64,000 nucleotides of DNA from JAEMQF01 sp963775015 (GTDB lineage: Bacteria; Pseudomonadota; Gammaproteobacteria; Burkholderiales; Burkholderiaceae_C), in contig CAVZHI010000005.1 of the NCBI GenBank assembly GCA_963775015.1, positions 248,001-312,000 on the forward strand. Direction: 5' to 3'. Of this stretch, positions 1-8,702 are shown piece by piece (the stretch's first letter is position 1; each line of letters begins with the position of its first letter). The translations under genes were made by a program, and so were the position numbers. Below the pieces are notes generated by a model. The model worked only from the letters and a program-made list of their open reading frames with translations. It ran no database searches and was not told the DNA's origin.

Positions 1-1
1 C

Positions 2-496
2 GACGAAGAAGCGCTGATCGCGCAGTACGGCAACGTTCCCGGCGACTGGGTGCAAAACGCGCTGCGCGCGCTGCGCCCGTTCGGCAAACTGGCCGGCGCG
101 ATGAGCCTGCTGAACAACGTCGACAAAGACGAGGTCGTGAAGAGCAACCTGCGCATGGGCAAGTGGGAAACCGACAACCTGCCGTTTCCCGGCGGCGTGT
201 TCCGCCAGATGGTGAACGACTTCGTTCGCGGCAACAAGCTGGTCAAGGGAGAGTGGGTCATCGGTGGCCAGCGCGTCGATCTCGGCAAGATTCGGATGCC
301 GTTCCTGCACCTGCTCGCGCAAGACGATCACATCACGCCGTACGCGTCGTCCAAGGATCTGCTGCAACTCGTGGGTAGCCGCGACAAGCAGGAGCTCATC
401 ATGAAGGGCGGCCATGTCGGCCTGGTCGCCGGGCGCGGCGCCGAACTGCGCATGTGGCCGGCGCTCGATGCGTGGCTGGCGCCGCGCTCCGTCTGA
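2..496 (+). CDS. PHA synthase-like alpha/beta hydrolase, C-terminal part
   Basis: The gene enters from the left edge, already open at base 2, so only the last 164 residues are visible. The sequence matches the C-terminal half of the polyhydroxyalkanoate synthase/acyltransferase branch of the alpha/beta hydrolases: WETDNLPFPGG, then FLHLLAQDDH carrying the acid residue, and KGGHVGLVAG carrying the catalytic histidine. The nucleophile elbow lies off the window, so a true PhaC (Cys) cannot be told from a Ser hydrolase. A zinc alcohol dehydrogenase follows 56 bases downstream on the same strand. Family placement is fairly safe; polymer synthesis is only inferred. Confidence 0.75.
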   Translation, partial: DEEALIAQYGNVPGDWVQNALRALRPFGKLAGAMSLLNNVDKDEVVKSNLRMGKWETDNLPFPGGVFRQMVNDFVRGNKLVKGEWVIGGQRVDLGKIRMPFLHLLAQDDHITPYASSKDLLQLVGSRDKQELIMKGGHVGLVAGRGAELRMWPALDAWLAPRSV

Positions 497-552
497 AGCG
501 CCCATCCACTCGTTCCCCTTCACTCGTTCCCAATCACTCAAGGTCTGCGTCC

Positions 553-1605
553 ATGCGTTGTTATTGCGTCCTCCACCACGGCCAGCCGCTCGAACTGGTC
601 GAGAAGCCGATTCCCGAACCCAAGGGCAGCGAAGTGCTGCTGCGCGTCAAAGCCGCCGGCCTGTGCCACACCGACCTGCATTTGTGGGAAGGCAGTTACG
701 ACCTGGGTGGCGGGAAACGCCTGACGCTCGCCGAGCGCGGCATCGTTCCGCCGATCGTGCTCAGCCATGAAATCTGCGGCGAAGTGGTCGCTGCCGGTGC
801 CGACGCCGGCGCGCTGAAGACCGGCAGCACTTTCCTCGTGCACCCATGGATCGGCTGCGGCGATTGCGCCGCATGCCGGCGCGGCGAAGAAAACCTGTGC
901 ATCAAGGCGCAGTCGCTCGGCATCTTTGCGCCGGGCGGCTTCAGCGACTACGTGATCGTTCCGCACCCGCGTTATCTGGTGGACATCGAATGGCTGGACG
1001 CCGCTGAGGCCGCGCCGCTGGCGTGCGCCGGCGTCACGACCTACAGCGCGCTGAACAAGTTCGGCAAACGCATTCATGAAGACCCGGTCGTCGTGATCGG
1101 CGCGGGCGGCCTGGGGCTGATGGCGATCTCGGTGCTGAAGGCGTTGGGCGGCAAGGGCGCGGTCGTCGTCGACGTCGATCCGGCCAAGCGCGAGGCGGCG
1201 CTCGCTGCCGGCGCACTCGCCGTGATCGACGCCAAGGCCAGCGACGCGGCGCAGCAAGTCATCAAGGCCACCGGCGGCGGTGCGCGCGCCGTGCTCGACC
1301 TGGTGGGCGCCACCTCCACCGTGCAGTTGGCGATCGCGAGCATCGCGCGCGGCGGCCACATCGTGAGCTGCGGCCTGATGGGCGGCGATGTCACATTGGC
1401 GCTGCCGGTGGTGGCGATGCGTCCGCTGCACATTCAGGGCAGCTACGTCGGCACGCTCGACGAATTGCGCGAGCTCGTCGAACTCGTGAAGCGCACCAAG
1501 ATGGCGCCGATTCCGGTGACCCGCCGGCCGCTGGCCGAGGCGAACCAGGCCTTGCAGGACTTGCAGCATGGCAAGGTGGTGGGGCGCACGATTCTGATTC
1601 CCTGA
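553..1605 (+). CDS. Zinc-dependent alcohol dehydrogenase (MDR family)
   Basis: This 350-residue protein is a complete medium-chain dehydrogenase. Catalytic zinc ligands are C38 with the H72-E73 pair (LSHEICGE), and the structural zinc cysteines are C102, C105, C108 and C116. The Rossmann fold has VVIGAGGLGL near 180-190, followed by an acidic strand end (VVVDVD) that favours NAD. The frame stays open upstream, but the ATG at 553 (MRCYCVLHHG) gives the usual N-terminus of the family and clears the upstream gene, so I chose it. It lies in a same-strand group with an acyl/ester hydrolase and a CoA transferase, which suggests degradation of an alcohol or hydroxy acid. The substrate is not readable from the sequence. 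Confidence 0.9.
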   Translation: MRCYCVLHHGQPLELVEKPIPEPKGSEVLLRVKAAGLCHTDLHLWEGSYDLGGGKRLTLAERGIVPPIVLSHEICGEVVAAGADAGALKTGSTFLVHPWIGCGDCAACRRGEENLCIKAQSLGIFAPGGFSDYVIVPHPRYLVDIEWLDAAEAAPLACAGVTTYSALNKFGKRIHEDPVVVIGAGGLGLMAISVLKALGGKGAVVVDVDPAKREAALAAGALAVIDAKASDAAQQVIKATGGGARAVLDLVGATSTVQLAIASIARGGHIVSCGLMGGDVTLALPVVAMRPLHIQGSYVGTLDELRELVELVKRTKMAPIPVTRRPLAEANQALQDLQHGKVVGRTILIP

Positions 1606-1628
1606 CCCTAAGGCTCGCCCCTGAATCG

Positions 1629-2450
1629 ATGTCGTTCACCGAACGCGACAACGCGCGCATCTACTGGAACGCACTGGGCAAGGGCGAGCCGCTGGTGCTG
1701 ATCATGGGGCTGGGCTGCAGCTCGGCGATGTGGTTCCGCATCGCGCCGCTGCTGGCGCGTTACTTCCGCGTGATCCTGCTCGACAACCGCGGCAGCGGCC
1801 TGACGGAAGTGAAGCACGCCGTCGTGCACCGCGTCTCGACGATGGCCGACGACGTGGCCGCCGTGCTCGACGCCGCCGGCGTCTCCGACGCGCATGTGTT
1901 CGGCCTGTCGATGGGCGGCATGATCGCGCAGGAGCTCGCGCTCGAACACCCGAAGCGCGTGCGCTCGCTGATGCTCGCCGCCACAAACTGCGGCGGCACG
2001 AACGCGGTGCTTGCCGAATCGCACATCTGGCGGCTGCTGTTCAGCAAGGGCGACATGACGCCCGATCAGAGCCTCGAGGAAATGCGGCCCTACACGTACG
2101 CGCGCCAGACCTCGCAGCGCCTGATCGATGAAGACAGCCTGGTGCGCATCGTCAACTACCCCACGATCCAGGGCTACAAGGCGCAGCTCTATGGTCTGAT
2201 GGGCTGGAGTTCGTATTCGCGCCTGCCGCGCATTGCCTGCCCAACGCTGGTGTTGCACGGCACGCAGGACCAGTTGATTCCGCCGCGCAATGGAGAGATC
2301 CTCGCCGAGCGCATTGCGGGTGCGAAGCGGGTCGAACTGAGTTACGCGAGCCACTGGCTGCACACCGACCAGACCGACCGCAGCGTCGCGGCGATCCGCG
2401 ATTTCACGTCGTCGACAGTGAAGCCGGCGCGGCGCCCCGCGGCCACCTGA
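1629..2450 (+). CDS. Alpha/beta hydrolase
   Basis: A 273-residue soluble alpha/beta hydrolase. The nucleophile elbow GLSMGG puts the catalytic serine at residue 94. The oxyanion region is LIMGLGCSSAMW near 24-35, the acid is in LVLHGTQDQLIPP, and the histidine is in SYASHWLH. Only 23 bases separate it from the alcohol dehydrogenase, so the two are probably co-transcribed, and a CoA transferase follows 51 bases on. No signal peptide is visible, so it should act in the cytoplasm on an ester, lactone or similar bond. The family contains many specificities and I see nothing that fixes one. Confidence 0.88.
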   Translation: MSFTERDNARIYWNALGKGEPLVLIMGLGCSSAMWFRIAPLLARYFRVILLDNRGSGLTEVKHAVVHRVSTMADDVAAVLDAAGVSDAHVFGLSMGGMIAQELALEHPKRVRSLMLAATNCGGTNAVLAESHIWRLLFSKGDMTPDQSLEEMRPYTYARQTSQRLIDEDSLVRIVNYPTIQGYKAQLYGLMGWSSYSRLPRIACPTLVLHGTQDQLIPPRNGEILAERIAGAKRVELSYASHWLHTDQTDRSVAAIRDFTSSTVKPARRPAAT

Positions 2451-2501
2451 TGCCAAACCAATCCTGAACAAACCCCTCGCAAGCAACCCAGCGAGCCCAC
2501 C

Positions 2502-3623
2502 ATGAACCATCCCACCGGCGCCCTGCACGGCATCCGCGTCATCGACCTGTCGCGCGTGCTCGGCGGGCCGTACTGCACGCAAATCCTTGCCGACCACGGC
2601 GCGAGCGTGCTCAAGATCGAGCCGCCGCAAGGCGACGAAACACGCGCCTGGGGCCCGCCGTTCGACCGGGACGGCACGGCGTCTTACTTCCTCGGCCTGA
2701 ACCGCAACAAGCTCGGGCGCACGCTGGACTTGTCCGACCCCGCGGCACGGACTGAGCTGCTGGCGCTGCTGGCCGACGCCGACGTGCTGGTCGAGAACTT
2801 CAAGACCGGCAGCATGGAGAAATGGGGCCTCGGCTTCGAGACGCTGCACTCGCGCTTTCCGCGCCTCGTGCACGCCCGTGTCAGCGGCTTCGGCGCCGAC
2901 GGACCGCTGGGCGGCCTGCCGGGATACGACGCTGCGATCCAGGCGCTGGCCGGCATCATGAGCGTGAACGGCGAGGCCGGCGGCGAGCCCTTGCGCGTGG
3001 GCGTGCCGGTGGTGGACATGGTGACCGGCTTGAACGCCGCGTTAGGCATCATGTTCGCGCTGAACGAGCGGCAGCGCAGCGGGCGCGGCCAGTTCGTCGA
3101 AGCCGCGCTCTACGACTGCGGCGTGTCGCTGCTGCACCCGCATGCCGCGAACCACCTGCTGGACGGCCGCATTCCCACGCGCAGCGGCAACGCGCACCCG
3201 AACATCACGCCTTACGACACCTACGCCACCGGCAGCGAACCGATTTTCCTGGCGGTGGGCAACGACGGCCAGTTCGCGAAGCTGTGCGAGCTGCTCGGCG
3301 CCCCCGCGCTGGCGCGCGACGAGCGCTTCGCCAACAACGCGGCGCGCACCGCGAACCGCCCGGCGCTGCGAGCCGAGCTCGAGTCGCGCCTGGCTGCGTT
3401 TCGTTGCGACGACATCGCCGACCGGCTGGTGCGCGCCGGCGTGCCCTGCGCACCGATCCAGTCGGTGCCGCAGGCGCTCGCCCACCCGCACACGCTGCAC
3501 CGCGAGATGGTGGTTCGCATCGGCGAGTACACCGGGGTGGGCTCGCCGATCAAGCTGAGCCGAACCCCGGCAACGTATCGGCTCGCGCCGCCGAAATTCA
3601 ACCGCCCGCCCGGCAAGGGTTGA
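2502..3623 (+). CDS. CaiB/BaiF (class III) CoA transferase
   Basis: A 373-residue member of the family III CoA transferases, which move CoA between acyl groups through an aspartyl-CoA anhydride. The N-terminal signature IRVIDLSRVLGGPYCTQILA and KIEPPQGDETRAWGPPF are typical. The catalytic aspartate is D143 in GLPGYDAAIQALAG. Length is slightly below the usual 390-410 residues but all core blocks are present. It closes the rightward group of hydrolase, dehydrogenase and hydrolase genes, consistent with activating an organic acid made by its neighbours. A LysR gene faces it with 41 bases between the stops. Substrate unknown. Confidence 0.9.
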   Translation: MNHPTGALHGIRVIDLSRVLGGPYCTQILADHGASVLKIEPPQGDETRAWGPPFDRDGTASYFLGLNRNKLGRTLDLSDPAARTELLALLADADVLVENFKTGSMEKWGLGFETLHSRFPRLVHARVSGFGADGPLGGLPGYDAAIQALAGIMSVNGEAGGEPLRVGVPVVDMVTGLNAALGIMFALNERQRSGRGQFVEAALYDCGVSLLHPHAANHLLDGRIPTRSGNAHPNITPYDTYATGSEPIFLAVGNDGQFAKLCELLGAPALARDERFANNAARTANRPALRAELESRLAAFRCDDIADRLVRAGVPCAPIQSVPQALAHPHTLHREMVVRIGEYTGVGSPIKLSRTPATYRLAPPKFNRPPGKG

Positions 3624-3664
3624 CAACGGCGGTGCGCGACGGAGCATGCCGGCGGTCGCGCCGA

Positions 3665-4554
3665 TCAAGCGTCGCGCAAAAGTTCCTGCATGAGCCGGCG
3701 CACGATTGTCAACGCCGGCGCCTCGCTGCGGCCGGCCAGCGTGACCAAGGCGAATCGCGCGGTCGTGTTCATGGCTGGCTTGAGCGTCAGCTCGACCAGA
3801 TCGGGACCTGCGGCACGGATGGCGATCAACACGGTGTCGGTGTGCCGCGTCAACTCCACCAGGCTCGGCAACTCTTCGCAGCTCAGGGTGACGCAGCGCG
3901 CCGGGTGGGCGTCGGGCCCATAGCGCTCGACCAGCACGCGTGCCACTTCGTCGCTGAGCGGTGTCGATGCGATCGGATAGGCGCGCAGTTGCTCGAAGCT
4001 CACGCCGCCGCGTTTGCGCGTCAACGGGTGGCCGCGCCGGCACAGCATAGTGCCGCGCATCTCGTAGGTCTCGGTGGCGCGCAGGTCGGGCGCGGGCTTC
4101 AGCGAGCGCGCGTCGACGACCAGCGCGTCGAGCGCACGCTCGCGCAGGCTGCGTTCGAGCAGCTCGGTGCGGCCGCGCGAAATCGCCAGAAGCAATCGCG
4201 GGTGCTGCGTCGCCATGTGCGTCAGCAGCGGCGTCATCAGCATCGCGCCGGGCCCTGAGCCCAGGCCGATGCGCAGCGACCCGGCCAGGCCGCGCGCCAG
4301 TTGCGGGCCGCTGTCGCGCAGATCGTCCGCCGCGAGGACAAGCTGGCGTGCTCGCTCCACGACTTCGCGCCCGAACGGCGTGACCTCGCTGCGCCGGCCG
4401 ATGCGGTCGAACAGCGGCTGGCCGAGTTCCGCCTCGAGCGCGCGGATGCTGCGGCTCAAGCGCCGGCTGGGTCAGGAAGACGGCGACTGGCCGATTTGCT
4501 GAACGAGCCGGTCTGCGCCAGCGAAATCAGGTGTCGCAGTTGAACGAGGGTCAT
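3665..4554 (-). pseudogene. LysR-family regulator, two frame breaks in the HTH
   Basis: The ligand-binding domain and the end of the DNA-binding helix (SRSIRALEAELGQPLFDR) read through from about 4459 down to 3665. The N-terminus MTLVQLRHLISLAQTGSFS starts at the ATG complementary to 4552-4554, but in other frames. An extra T near 4484 and another near 4458 (GCGCTTGAGC where CTGAGC is expected) separate the pieces. With both bases removed the protein is a normal LysR factor of about 295 residues. It is divergent from the Bug solute-binding gene at 4687, the usual place for a LysR regulator of its neighbour. Sequencing error is the simplest cause; a truly dead regulator is the alternative. Confidence 0.8.
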
Positions 4555-4587
4555 GGTCGGTGCGAGCGGCGAATGTGCTCGGAACTC

Positions 4588-4640
4588 ATGCTAATACAGA
4601 AAAGAATGCATTGGACTTTGTATTTATCGAACCCTACATT
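4588..4640 (+). promoter_or_regulatory. Divergent LysR/Bug promoter region
   Basis: The A+T-rich gap between the divergent LysR gene and the solute-binding gene holds a plausible rightward promoter: TTGGAC at 4611-4616 and TACATT at 4635-4640, 18 bases apart. Just upstream an ATGC (4588-4591) faces a GCAT (4608-4611), a loose inverted repeat that could be a LysR operator. A Shine-Dalgarno AGGAG precedes the ATG at 4687. All of this is inferred from sequence alone. Confidence 0.4.
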
Positions 4641-4686
4641 GGGCGCGCCTCAAGCCCCGTCGCCCTCATACCCTCCAGGAGTTGCC

Positions 4687-5674
4687 ATGACCAAGCCCAC
4701 TATCCAACGCACGCTGGCCCTCATTGCCGGCCTGCTGATCTGCGCCGGCGCCGCCGTCGCGCAGAGCTACCCGTCCAAGCCCGTCAACCTGATGGTGCCG
4801 TACCCGGCAGGCGGCCCGTCGGACGCGATCGCGCGCATCTTGTTCAACCCGCTCGGCAAGGAGCTGGGCCAGCAGGTGCTGGTGGAAAACCTCGGCGGCG
4901 TAAGCGGCGCGCTGGCGGCGCAGAAGGTGCTCGCTGCGCCGGCCGACGGCTACTACATCTTTCAGGGCTCGCCCAACGAAGTGATTCTGTCGCCGCTGGC
5001 CAACGCCGCGGTGAAGCTGAAGGCGGAAGACTTCCGCCTCGTGCACCCGGTCGCCGATGCGGTGATGGTGTTCGTGACGCGCAAGGATCTGGGCGTCAAC
5101 AGCGTCGACGAGCTGATCGCGCTGGCGCGCAAGTCAGCCGACAAGCCACTGACCTACGGCAGCGTGGGCATGGGCTCGCTCTACCACCTGATCCTCGAGA
5201 ACGTGCAGGCCGCAACAGGCGTCAAGCTCGCGCATGTGCCTTACAAGGGCAACGCGCCGCTGCTGCACGGACATCGGCGGCGGCCAGGTCGACTTCGCGG
5301 TGCTGGTCTACAGCGCAGCGATGGGCGCGATGGCCGAGCAGGGGCGGATGAAGGTGATCGGCCAGCTCGGCGCGCAGCGTTCGGAATTGCTGAAGAACGT
5401 TCCTGCCGCCAGCGAGGGCCAGGCACTGAAGAACTTCTCCTACAAGATCTGGACCGGCTACATGGTGCCGAAGACGACCCCCGAAGCCGTTGTCAACAAG
5501 CTGCACGCCGCGATCGGCAAGACGCTGCAGGACCCGGGCGTGCGCTCGCAACTCGCAGCCCAGACGCAGCTGGCGTCGGCGCCGATGACGCTGGCCGAAT
5601 CGGCGAAGTTCTTCGAGGCCGAAACCGCGCGCTACCGCGCCATCGCCAAACAGATCGACCTGCAGCCGCAGTGA
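4687..5674 (+). pseudogene. Tripartite tricarboxylate transporter (Bug) binding protein, frameshifted
   Basis: A periplasmic solute-binding protein of the Bug/TctC family, very abundant in Burkholderiales. A cleavable signal peptide runs to AVA-Q near residue 26. The mature start SYPSKPVNLMVPYPAGGPSD is the family hallmark, followed by YYIFQGSPNE and VKLAHVPYKGNAPLL. One extra C near 5268 breaks the frame; the protein then resumes as DIGGGQVDFAVLVYSA and ends normally at 5674, giving about 328 residues when corrected. An AGGAG lies six bases before the ATG. No membrane partners (TctA/TctB) are nearby, which is common for orphan Bug proteins. The divergent LysR probably controls it. Ligand unknown, typically a carboxylate. 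Confidence 0.85.
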
Positions 5675-5700
5675 CTCCGCCAGCATAAGATCCCGACCCC

Positions 5701-5886
5701 GCAGGAGAGCGCTCCGTCGCCAGCCGGAGCCACCGAAGGCGCAAACTCCCATGCACGCTCAGGTTCCGTACTGCACACCACCATCGCCGTCTGGAGAGTC
5801 TTCACGCCCGTGAAGCACCGAAGGAGCAAGGCCCGGAGCGAAACTCCGGACTGAATCTCTCAGGTACCGAGGACAGGGGGAGCGGC
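5701..5886 (+). ncRNA. Tandem glycine riboswitch
   Basis: Two consecutive glycine aptamers can be recognised. The first (about 5701-5774) has GGAGAGCGCTCC, then CACCGAAGGCGCAAACTCC and a CTCAGGTTCC end. The second (about 5785-5886) has CTGGAGAG, GCACCGAAGGAGCAAG, a small side stem CCGGAGCGAAACTCCGG, CTGAATCTCTCAGGTACCG and GGACAGGGGG. The short linker and two-aptamer order are the standard cooperative arrangement. It lies 53 bases before the ATG of a DadA-like gene on the same strand and should switch that gene on when glycine is high. No obvious terminator stem lies between aptamer and gene, so translational control is possible. Confidence 0.9.
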
Positions 5887-5939
5887 AAATGAACGGCCTC
5901 GTCGGTCGTTCGTGCCACTCGTCTTTGGAGACCTCTCTC

Positions 5940-7232
5940 ATGAAAGTCATCGTTCTCGGCGCCGGCCTGCTCGGCGTGACCTCAGCCTACTTCCTGCGCC
6001 AGCAGGGCCACGACGTCAGCGTCGTCGACCGCCAGGCCTCGCCGGCCGCGGAAACCAGTTTTGCCAATGGTGGGCAGATCTCCGTCAGCCACGCCGAGCC
6101 CTGGGCGAATCCGGGCGCGCCATTGAAAGTGCTGAAGTGGCTCGGCAAGGAAGACGCGCCGCTCTTGTTTCGCATCCGCGCCGACATGCGGCAATGGCTC
6201 TGGGGCCTGCAGTTCCTGCGCGAGTGCACGCCCGCGCGAACGCGATACAACATCGAGCAGATCGTGCGCCTGGGCAGCTACAGCCGCGACACGCTGCAGC
6301 AGTTGCGGCGCGACATCGGCATCGCCTACGATGAGCGCACCCAGGGCATCCTGCATTTCTACACGAGCCAGAAAGAGTTCGACGGCGCCGAAGCCCCGGC
6401 CGCGCAGATGCGCGCGCTCGGCTGCGACCGGCGCGTGATCTCGGCCGACGAGGCGGTGAAGTTAGAGCCCGCGCTGCGCCACATCCGCCCGCAACTGGCC
6501 GGCGCGACCTACACCGCCGAAGACGAATCGGGCGACGCGAATCGTTTCGCGCGCGAACTCGTGAAGCGTTGCGAGCTGGATGGCGTGGAGTTCCTGCTGA
6601 GCCACACCGTGACGGCGCTGCGCGAAGCCGGCGGCAGCATCGACCATGTCGAGGCCACCGACAGCGAAGGGCGCTTTCAGCGCCTTCGCGCCGACGCGTA
6701 TGTGCTGGCGATGGGCAGCCTGTCGCCGATCTACGCGGCACCGCTGGGCATTTCGCTGCCGATCTACCCGGCCAAGGGCTACTCGGTGACGATGCCGGTG
6801 AAAGACGCAGCGATGGCGCACCAGGTCTCGCTGACTGACGACGAATACAAGCTGGTGTTCTCGCGACTGACGACACAGTCGGCGGCTGGCGCTCCGGCGA
6901 GCGACCGCCTGCGCATCGCCGGCACGGCAGAGCTGAACGGCTACGACCGCGACCTGAACCGCGTGCGCTGCGAAGCGATCGTCAAGCGCGTCGAGCAGCT
7001 CTTCCCCGGCGCGGGAGATTCGAGCCAAGCGCAGTTCTGGACTGGCCTGCGCCCGGCGACCCCAAGCAACGTGCCGATCGTCGGCCGCAGCAAGCTGCCG
7101 AATCTGTACCTCAACACGGGGCATGGCACGCTCGGCTGGACCCATTCTTGCGGCTCGGGCAAGAGCATCGCGCGCATCGTCAGCGGCCTCGCGCCGGAGG
7201 TGGACTTCGCTTTCAGCGGCGGCGCGCGCTGA
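5940..7232 (+). CDS. dadA: D-amino acid dehydrogenase (DadA family)
   Basis: A 430-residue FAD flavoprotein of the DadA family, which oxidises D-amino acids to 2-oxo acids and ammonia and passes electrons to the respiratory chain. MKVIVLGAGLLGVTSAYFL is the dinucleotide-binding start; FANGGQISVSHAEPWANPGA and the C-terminal NLYLNTGHGTLGWTHSCGSG are family signatures. GGAG stands nine bases before the ATG at 5940, so this start is preferred over the in-frame ATG at 5889, which lies against the riboswitch. There is no dadX racemase beside it. Control by a glycine riboswitch suggests that glycine, or an amine acid giving glycine, is the physiological substrate. A D-hydroxyproline role is a weaker alternative. 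Confidence 0.88.
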   Translation: MKVIVLGAGLLGVTSAYFLRQQGHDVSVVDRQASPAAETSFANGGQISVSHAEPWANPGAPLKVLKWLGKEDAPLLFRIRADMRQWLWGLQFLRECTPARTRYNIEQIVRLGSYSRDTLQQLRRDIGIAYDERTQGILHFYTSQKEFDGAEAPAAQMRALGCDRRVISADEAVKLEPALRHIRPQLAGATYTAEDESGDANRFARELVKRCELDGVEFLLSHTVTALREAGGSIDHVEATDSEGRFQRLRADAYVLAMGSLSPIYAAPLGISLPIYPAKGYSVTMPVKDAAMAHQVSLTDDEYKLVFSRLTTQSAAGAPASDRLRIAGTAELNGYDRDLNRVRCEAIVKRVEQLFPGAGDSSQAQFWTGLRPATPSNVPIVGRSKLPNLYLNTGHGTLGWTHSCGSGKSIARIVSGLAPEVDFAFSGGAR

Positions 7233-7368
7233 GCCGAGTGCGGCCCGCTGCGGGTCGCCCGGAGCCGGGCCGAAAAACGCAGTCGTCACAAAGCCGATCA
7301 CGGCGACGATCAAGGCCACGCCGGTTCGGCCGCGCGTGGATCGTGCGTCGGGAGACATGATTGAATCC

Positions 7369-7974
7369 TCAGCCGCATCCGCGTTGACAGCCACCCTGGC
7401 GACCCTGGCAGCGGTCGGCCGAGCGCCGGTGGTAATCGGCCACCAGGCCGCCGGCCGTCTCGACATGACAGCATGCCAGCAGGCGCTCTTTGAGCATCGA
7501 TCGCGCGCGGCTGGCGCGGCTCTTGATGGCCGAGAGCGACACGCCTTGACGTTCGGCCAGCGCCTTCAGCGGCTGGCCATCGAAATCGGCCGCGAGCAAG
7601 GTGTCGCGATAGATGGCCGGCAGTCGCTGCGCCAGCGGGCGCAGGCAGTTGGCGAGTTCCTGGTGCAGCAGCGCATCGTCGGCGATGCCAGGGTCGAGCA
7701 GATCTTCGTCCAGCTCTTCCGTGGCTGGGCGCGTGGCGCGGAAGTGGTCCACCGCCGTCGAGCGCGCCGCGGCATAGAGCCAACCGGTCAGGTTGCTTGG
7801 CGCGCGACCGGCCCGGATCGCGGCGGTGGCCTTGACGAAGACATCCTGGACGAGGTCGTCGACCGCGGCGGCATCGCCGACGCGCTTGCGCAAGTAGCTG
7901 CGCAGACTCGCGCGCAGTGCCGCGAATGTGCGGGACAGATCATCGGGCAGCGACGGCGGCGGCGCAATGGGCAT
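7369..7974 (-). CDS. sigZ: ECF sigma factor, SigZ type
   Basis: A 201-residue extracytoplasmic-function sigma factor. Region 2 is SYLRKRVGDAAAVDDLVQDV with the WLYAAARSTAVDHFR segment that melts and contacts the -10 element. Region 4 is the helix-turn-helix PLKALAERQGVSLSAIKSRA. A CCH cluster close to the C-terminus may sense metal or redox state. The ATG at 7972-7974 lies only ten bases after the stop of the ArsI-like gene, so the two form an operon; this pairing of a SigZ-type sigma with an ArsI/CadI-family lyase is common in proteobacteria. No anti-sigma gene is visible. Confidence 0.85.
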   Translation of the reverse strand: MPIAPPPSLPDDLSRTFAALRASLRSYLRKRVGDAAAVDDLVQDVFVKATAAIRAGRAPSNLTGWLYAAARSTAVDHFRATRPATEELDEDLLDPGIADDALLHQELANCLRPLAQRLPAIYRDTLLAADFDGQPLKALAERQGVSLSAIKSRASRARSMLKERLLACCHVETAGGLVADYHRRSADRCQGRQGGCQRGCG

Positions 7975-7984
7975 CAACAGCTCC

Positions 7985-8482
7985 TCAAACACAGCAGGCA
8001 CCGTCGGCGGCGTCGCTCGGCACGCAGCAGACGCCCGCGGCCGGCGCGGCATCGCTCTGGGAGTGCACCGGAATGCAACATGCGCCAGCGCTGCCGGTGG
8101 TGTCGCTGCCGAACTTCTCTTCTTCTCTTTGGGTGTGGAAATGCTCCCAGGCCAGCCCCTGCGGATCGATTGTCCAATGCTTTTCGCTTTTCGCGTAGCA
8201 GCAGGCGGCCTGCCCTTGGCTCGATACCTGTCCGGGCGCGGCGGCATCGGCGCGCGACTTGAGCTCGGCCAGTTCCGCGGGCGAATCAGCCTCGAAGCCG
8301 AAGTGGTTGAGGCCCGTCGCATGGCTGCGGGCAGAGATGGCGAAATTGATGCGCGGATCATCGAGCATCCACTTCGCGTAATCGTCGCGCCGCTTGCTCG
8401 GCGGCGCGCCGAACAGTTTGCTGTAGAAATCGACGCTGGTCTCGATGCTGTCGACGGCGACATGGGCATGAAATCTCTTCAC
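7985..8482 (-). CDS. arsI: ArsI/CadI-family vicinal-oxygen-chelate metalloenzyme
   Basis: A 165-residue protein of the ArsI/CadI family. ArsI is a non-haem iron dioxygenase that cleaves the C-As bond of trivalent organoarsenicals. Metal ligands fit H5, H60 and E113 (RFHAHV, LNHFGFE, AWEHFHT). The vicinal cysteine pair expected to bind As(III) is C94-C95 in QAACCYAKSE. The start is GTG at 8480-8482, since the reading of the family begins KRFHAHVAV there. The C-terminal tail is unusual in carrying three more CC pairs (GACCIP, GVCCVP, GACCV), possible extra metal ligands. It is the first gene of the operon with the SigZ-type sigma. No arsR, arsB or arsM is nearby. Confidence 0.85.
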   Translation of the reverse strand: MKRFHAHVAVDSIETSVDFYSKLFGAPPSKRRDDYAKWMLDDPRINFAISARSHATGLNHFGFEADSPAELAELKSRADAAAPGQVSSQGQAACCYAKSEKHWTIDPQGLAWEHFHTQREEEKFGSDTTGSAGACCIPVHSQSDAAPAAGVCCVPSDAADGACCV

Positions 8483-8624
8483 GGGGCGCTCCTTTTGGGT
8501 GGCGTGGCAAGCGATACCCCTGTATAGACGCGCAAACCAGCGAAAGGTCGCAAACGTATTCGCATCGGAGTGTCGGGCCTGATTGGTCGCTGCCCGGCGC
8601 CGAGCATGGACAATCGCAGCGGTC

Positions 8625-8702
8625 ATGACTCCCGCCGCCGCCACGTCCGTCTCACCATGGCGCCTTTCGGTCGCGCCGATGATGGACTGGACGCTGTGTT
8701 GA
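8625..8702 (+). pseudogene. dusA: 5' stub of dusA left of the island
   Basis: A 25-codon frame beginning MTPAAATSVSPWRLSVAPMM and ending shortly after in DWTLC and a stop. WRLSVAPMMDWT is the start of dihydrouridine synthase A, matching LSPWRLCIAPMMDWTD in the complete dusA at 13708. This is the original first exon-like piece of the native gene, cut off by insertion of foreign DNA after the DWT codons. Its natural promoter would lie in 8483-8624. The product is not functional. Confidence 0.8.
8671..8692. repeat. Left attachment site (dusA core)
   Basis: The 22 bases here match 13775-13796 at 21 positions, including an unbroken 17-base run CCGATGATGGACTGGAC. The repeat falls on the codons for APMMDWT in dusA, a known hotspot for tyrosine-recombinase elements. 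It marks the left junction of the island. Confidence 0.75.

Noticed and set aside
538..1569. Long minus-strand frame opposite the alcohol dehydrogenase
   Set aside because: High G+C opens long antisense frames; its product has repetitive Arg/His/Ala composition and no motif, while the plus-strand gene has all zinc ligands. The same holds for many other antisense frames in the window.
7234..7359. Minus-strand frame starting at 7359 with a membrane-like stretch GVALIVAVIGFVTTAFFG, behind the SigZ-type gene
   Set aside because: It continues far into the antisense of dadA with arginine-rich sequence and no stop at a sensible place. It could be a short membrane protein gene, but there is not enough support.
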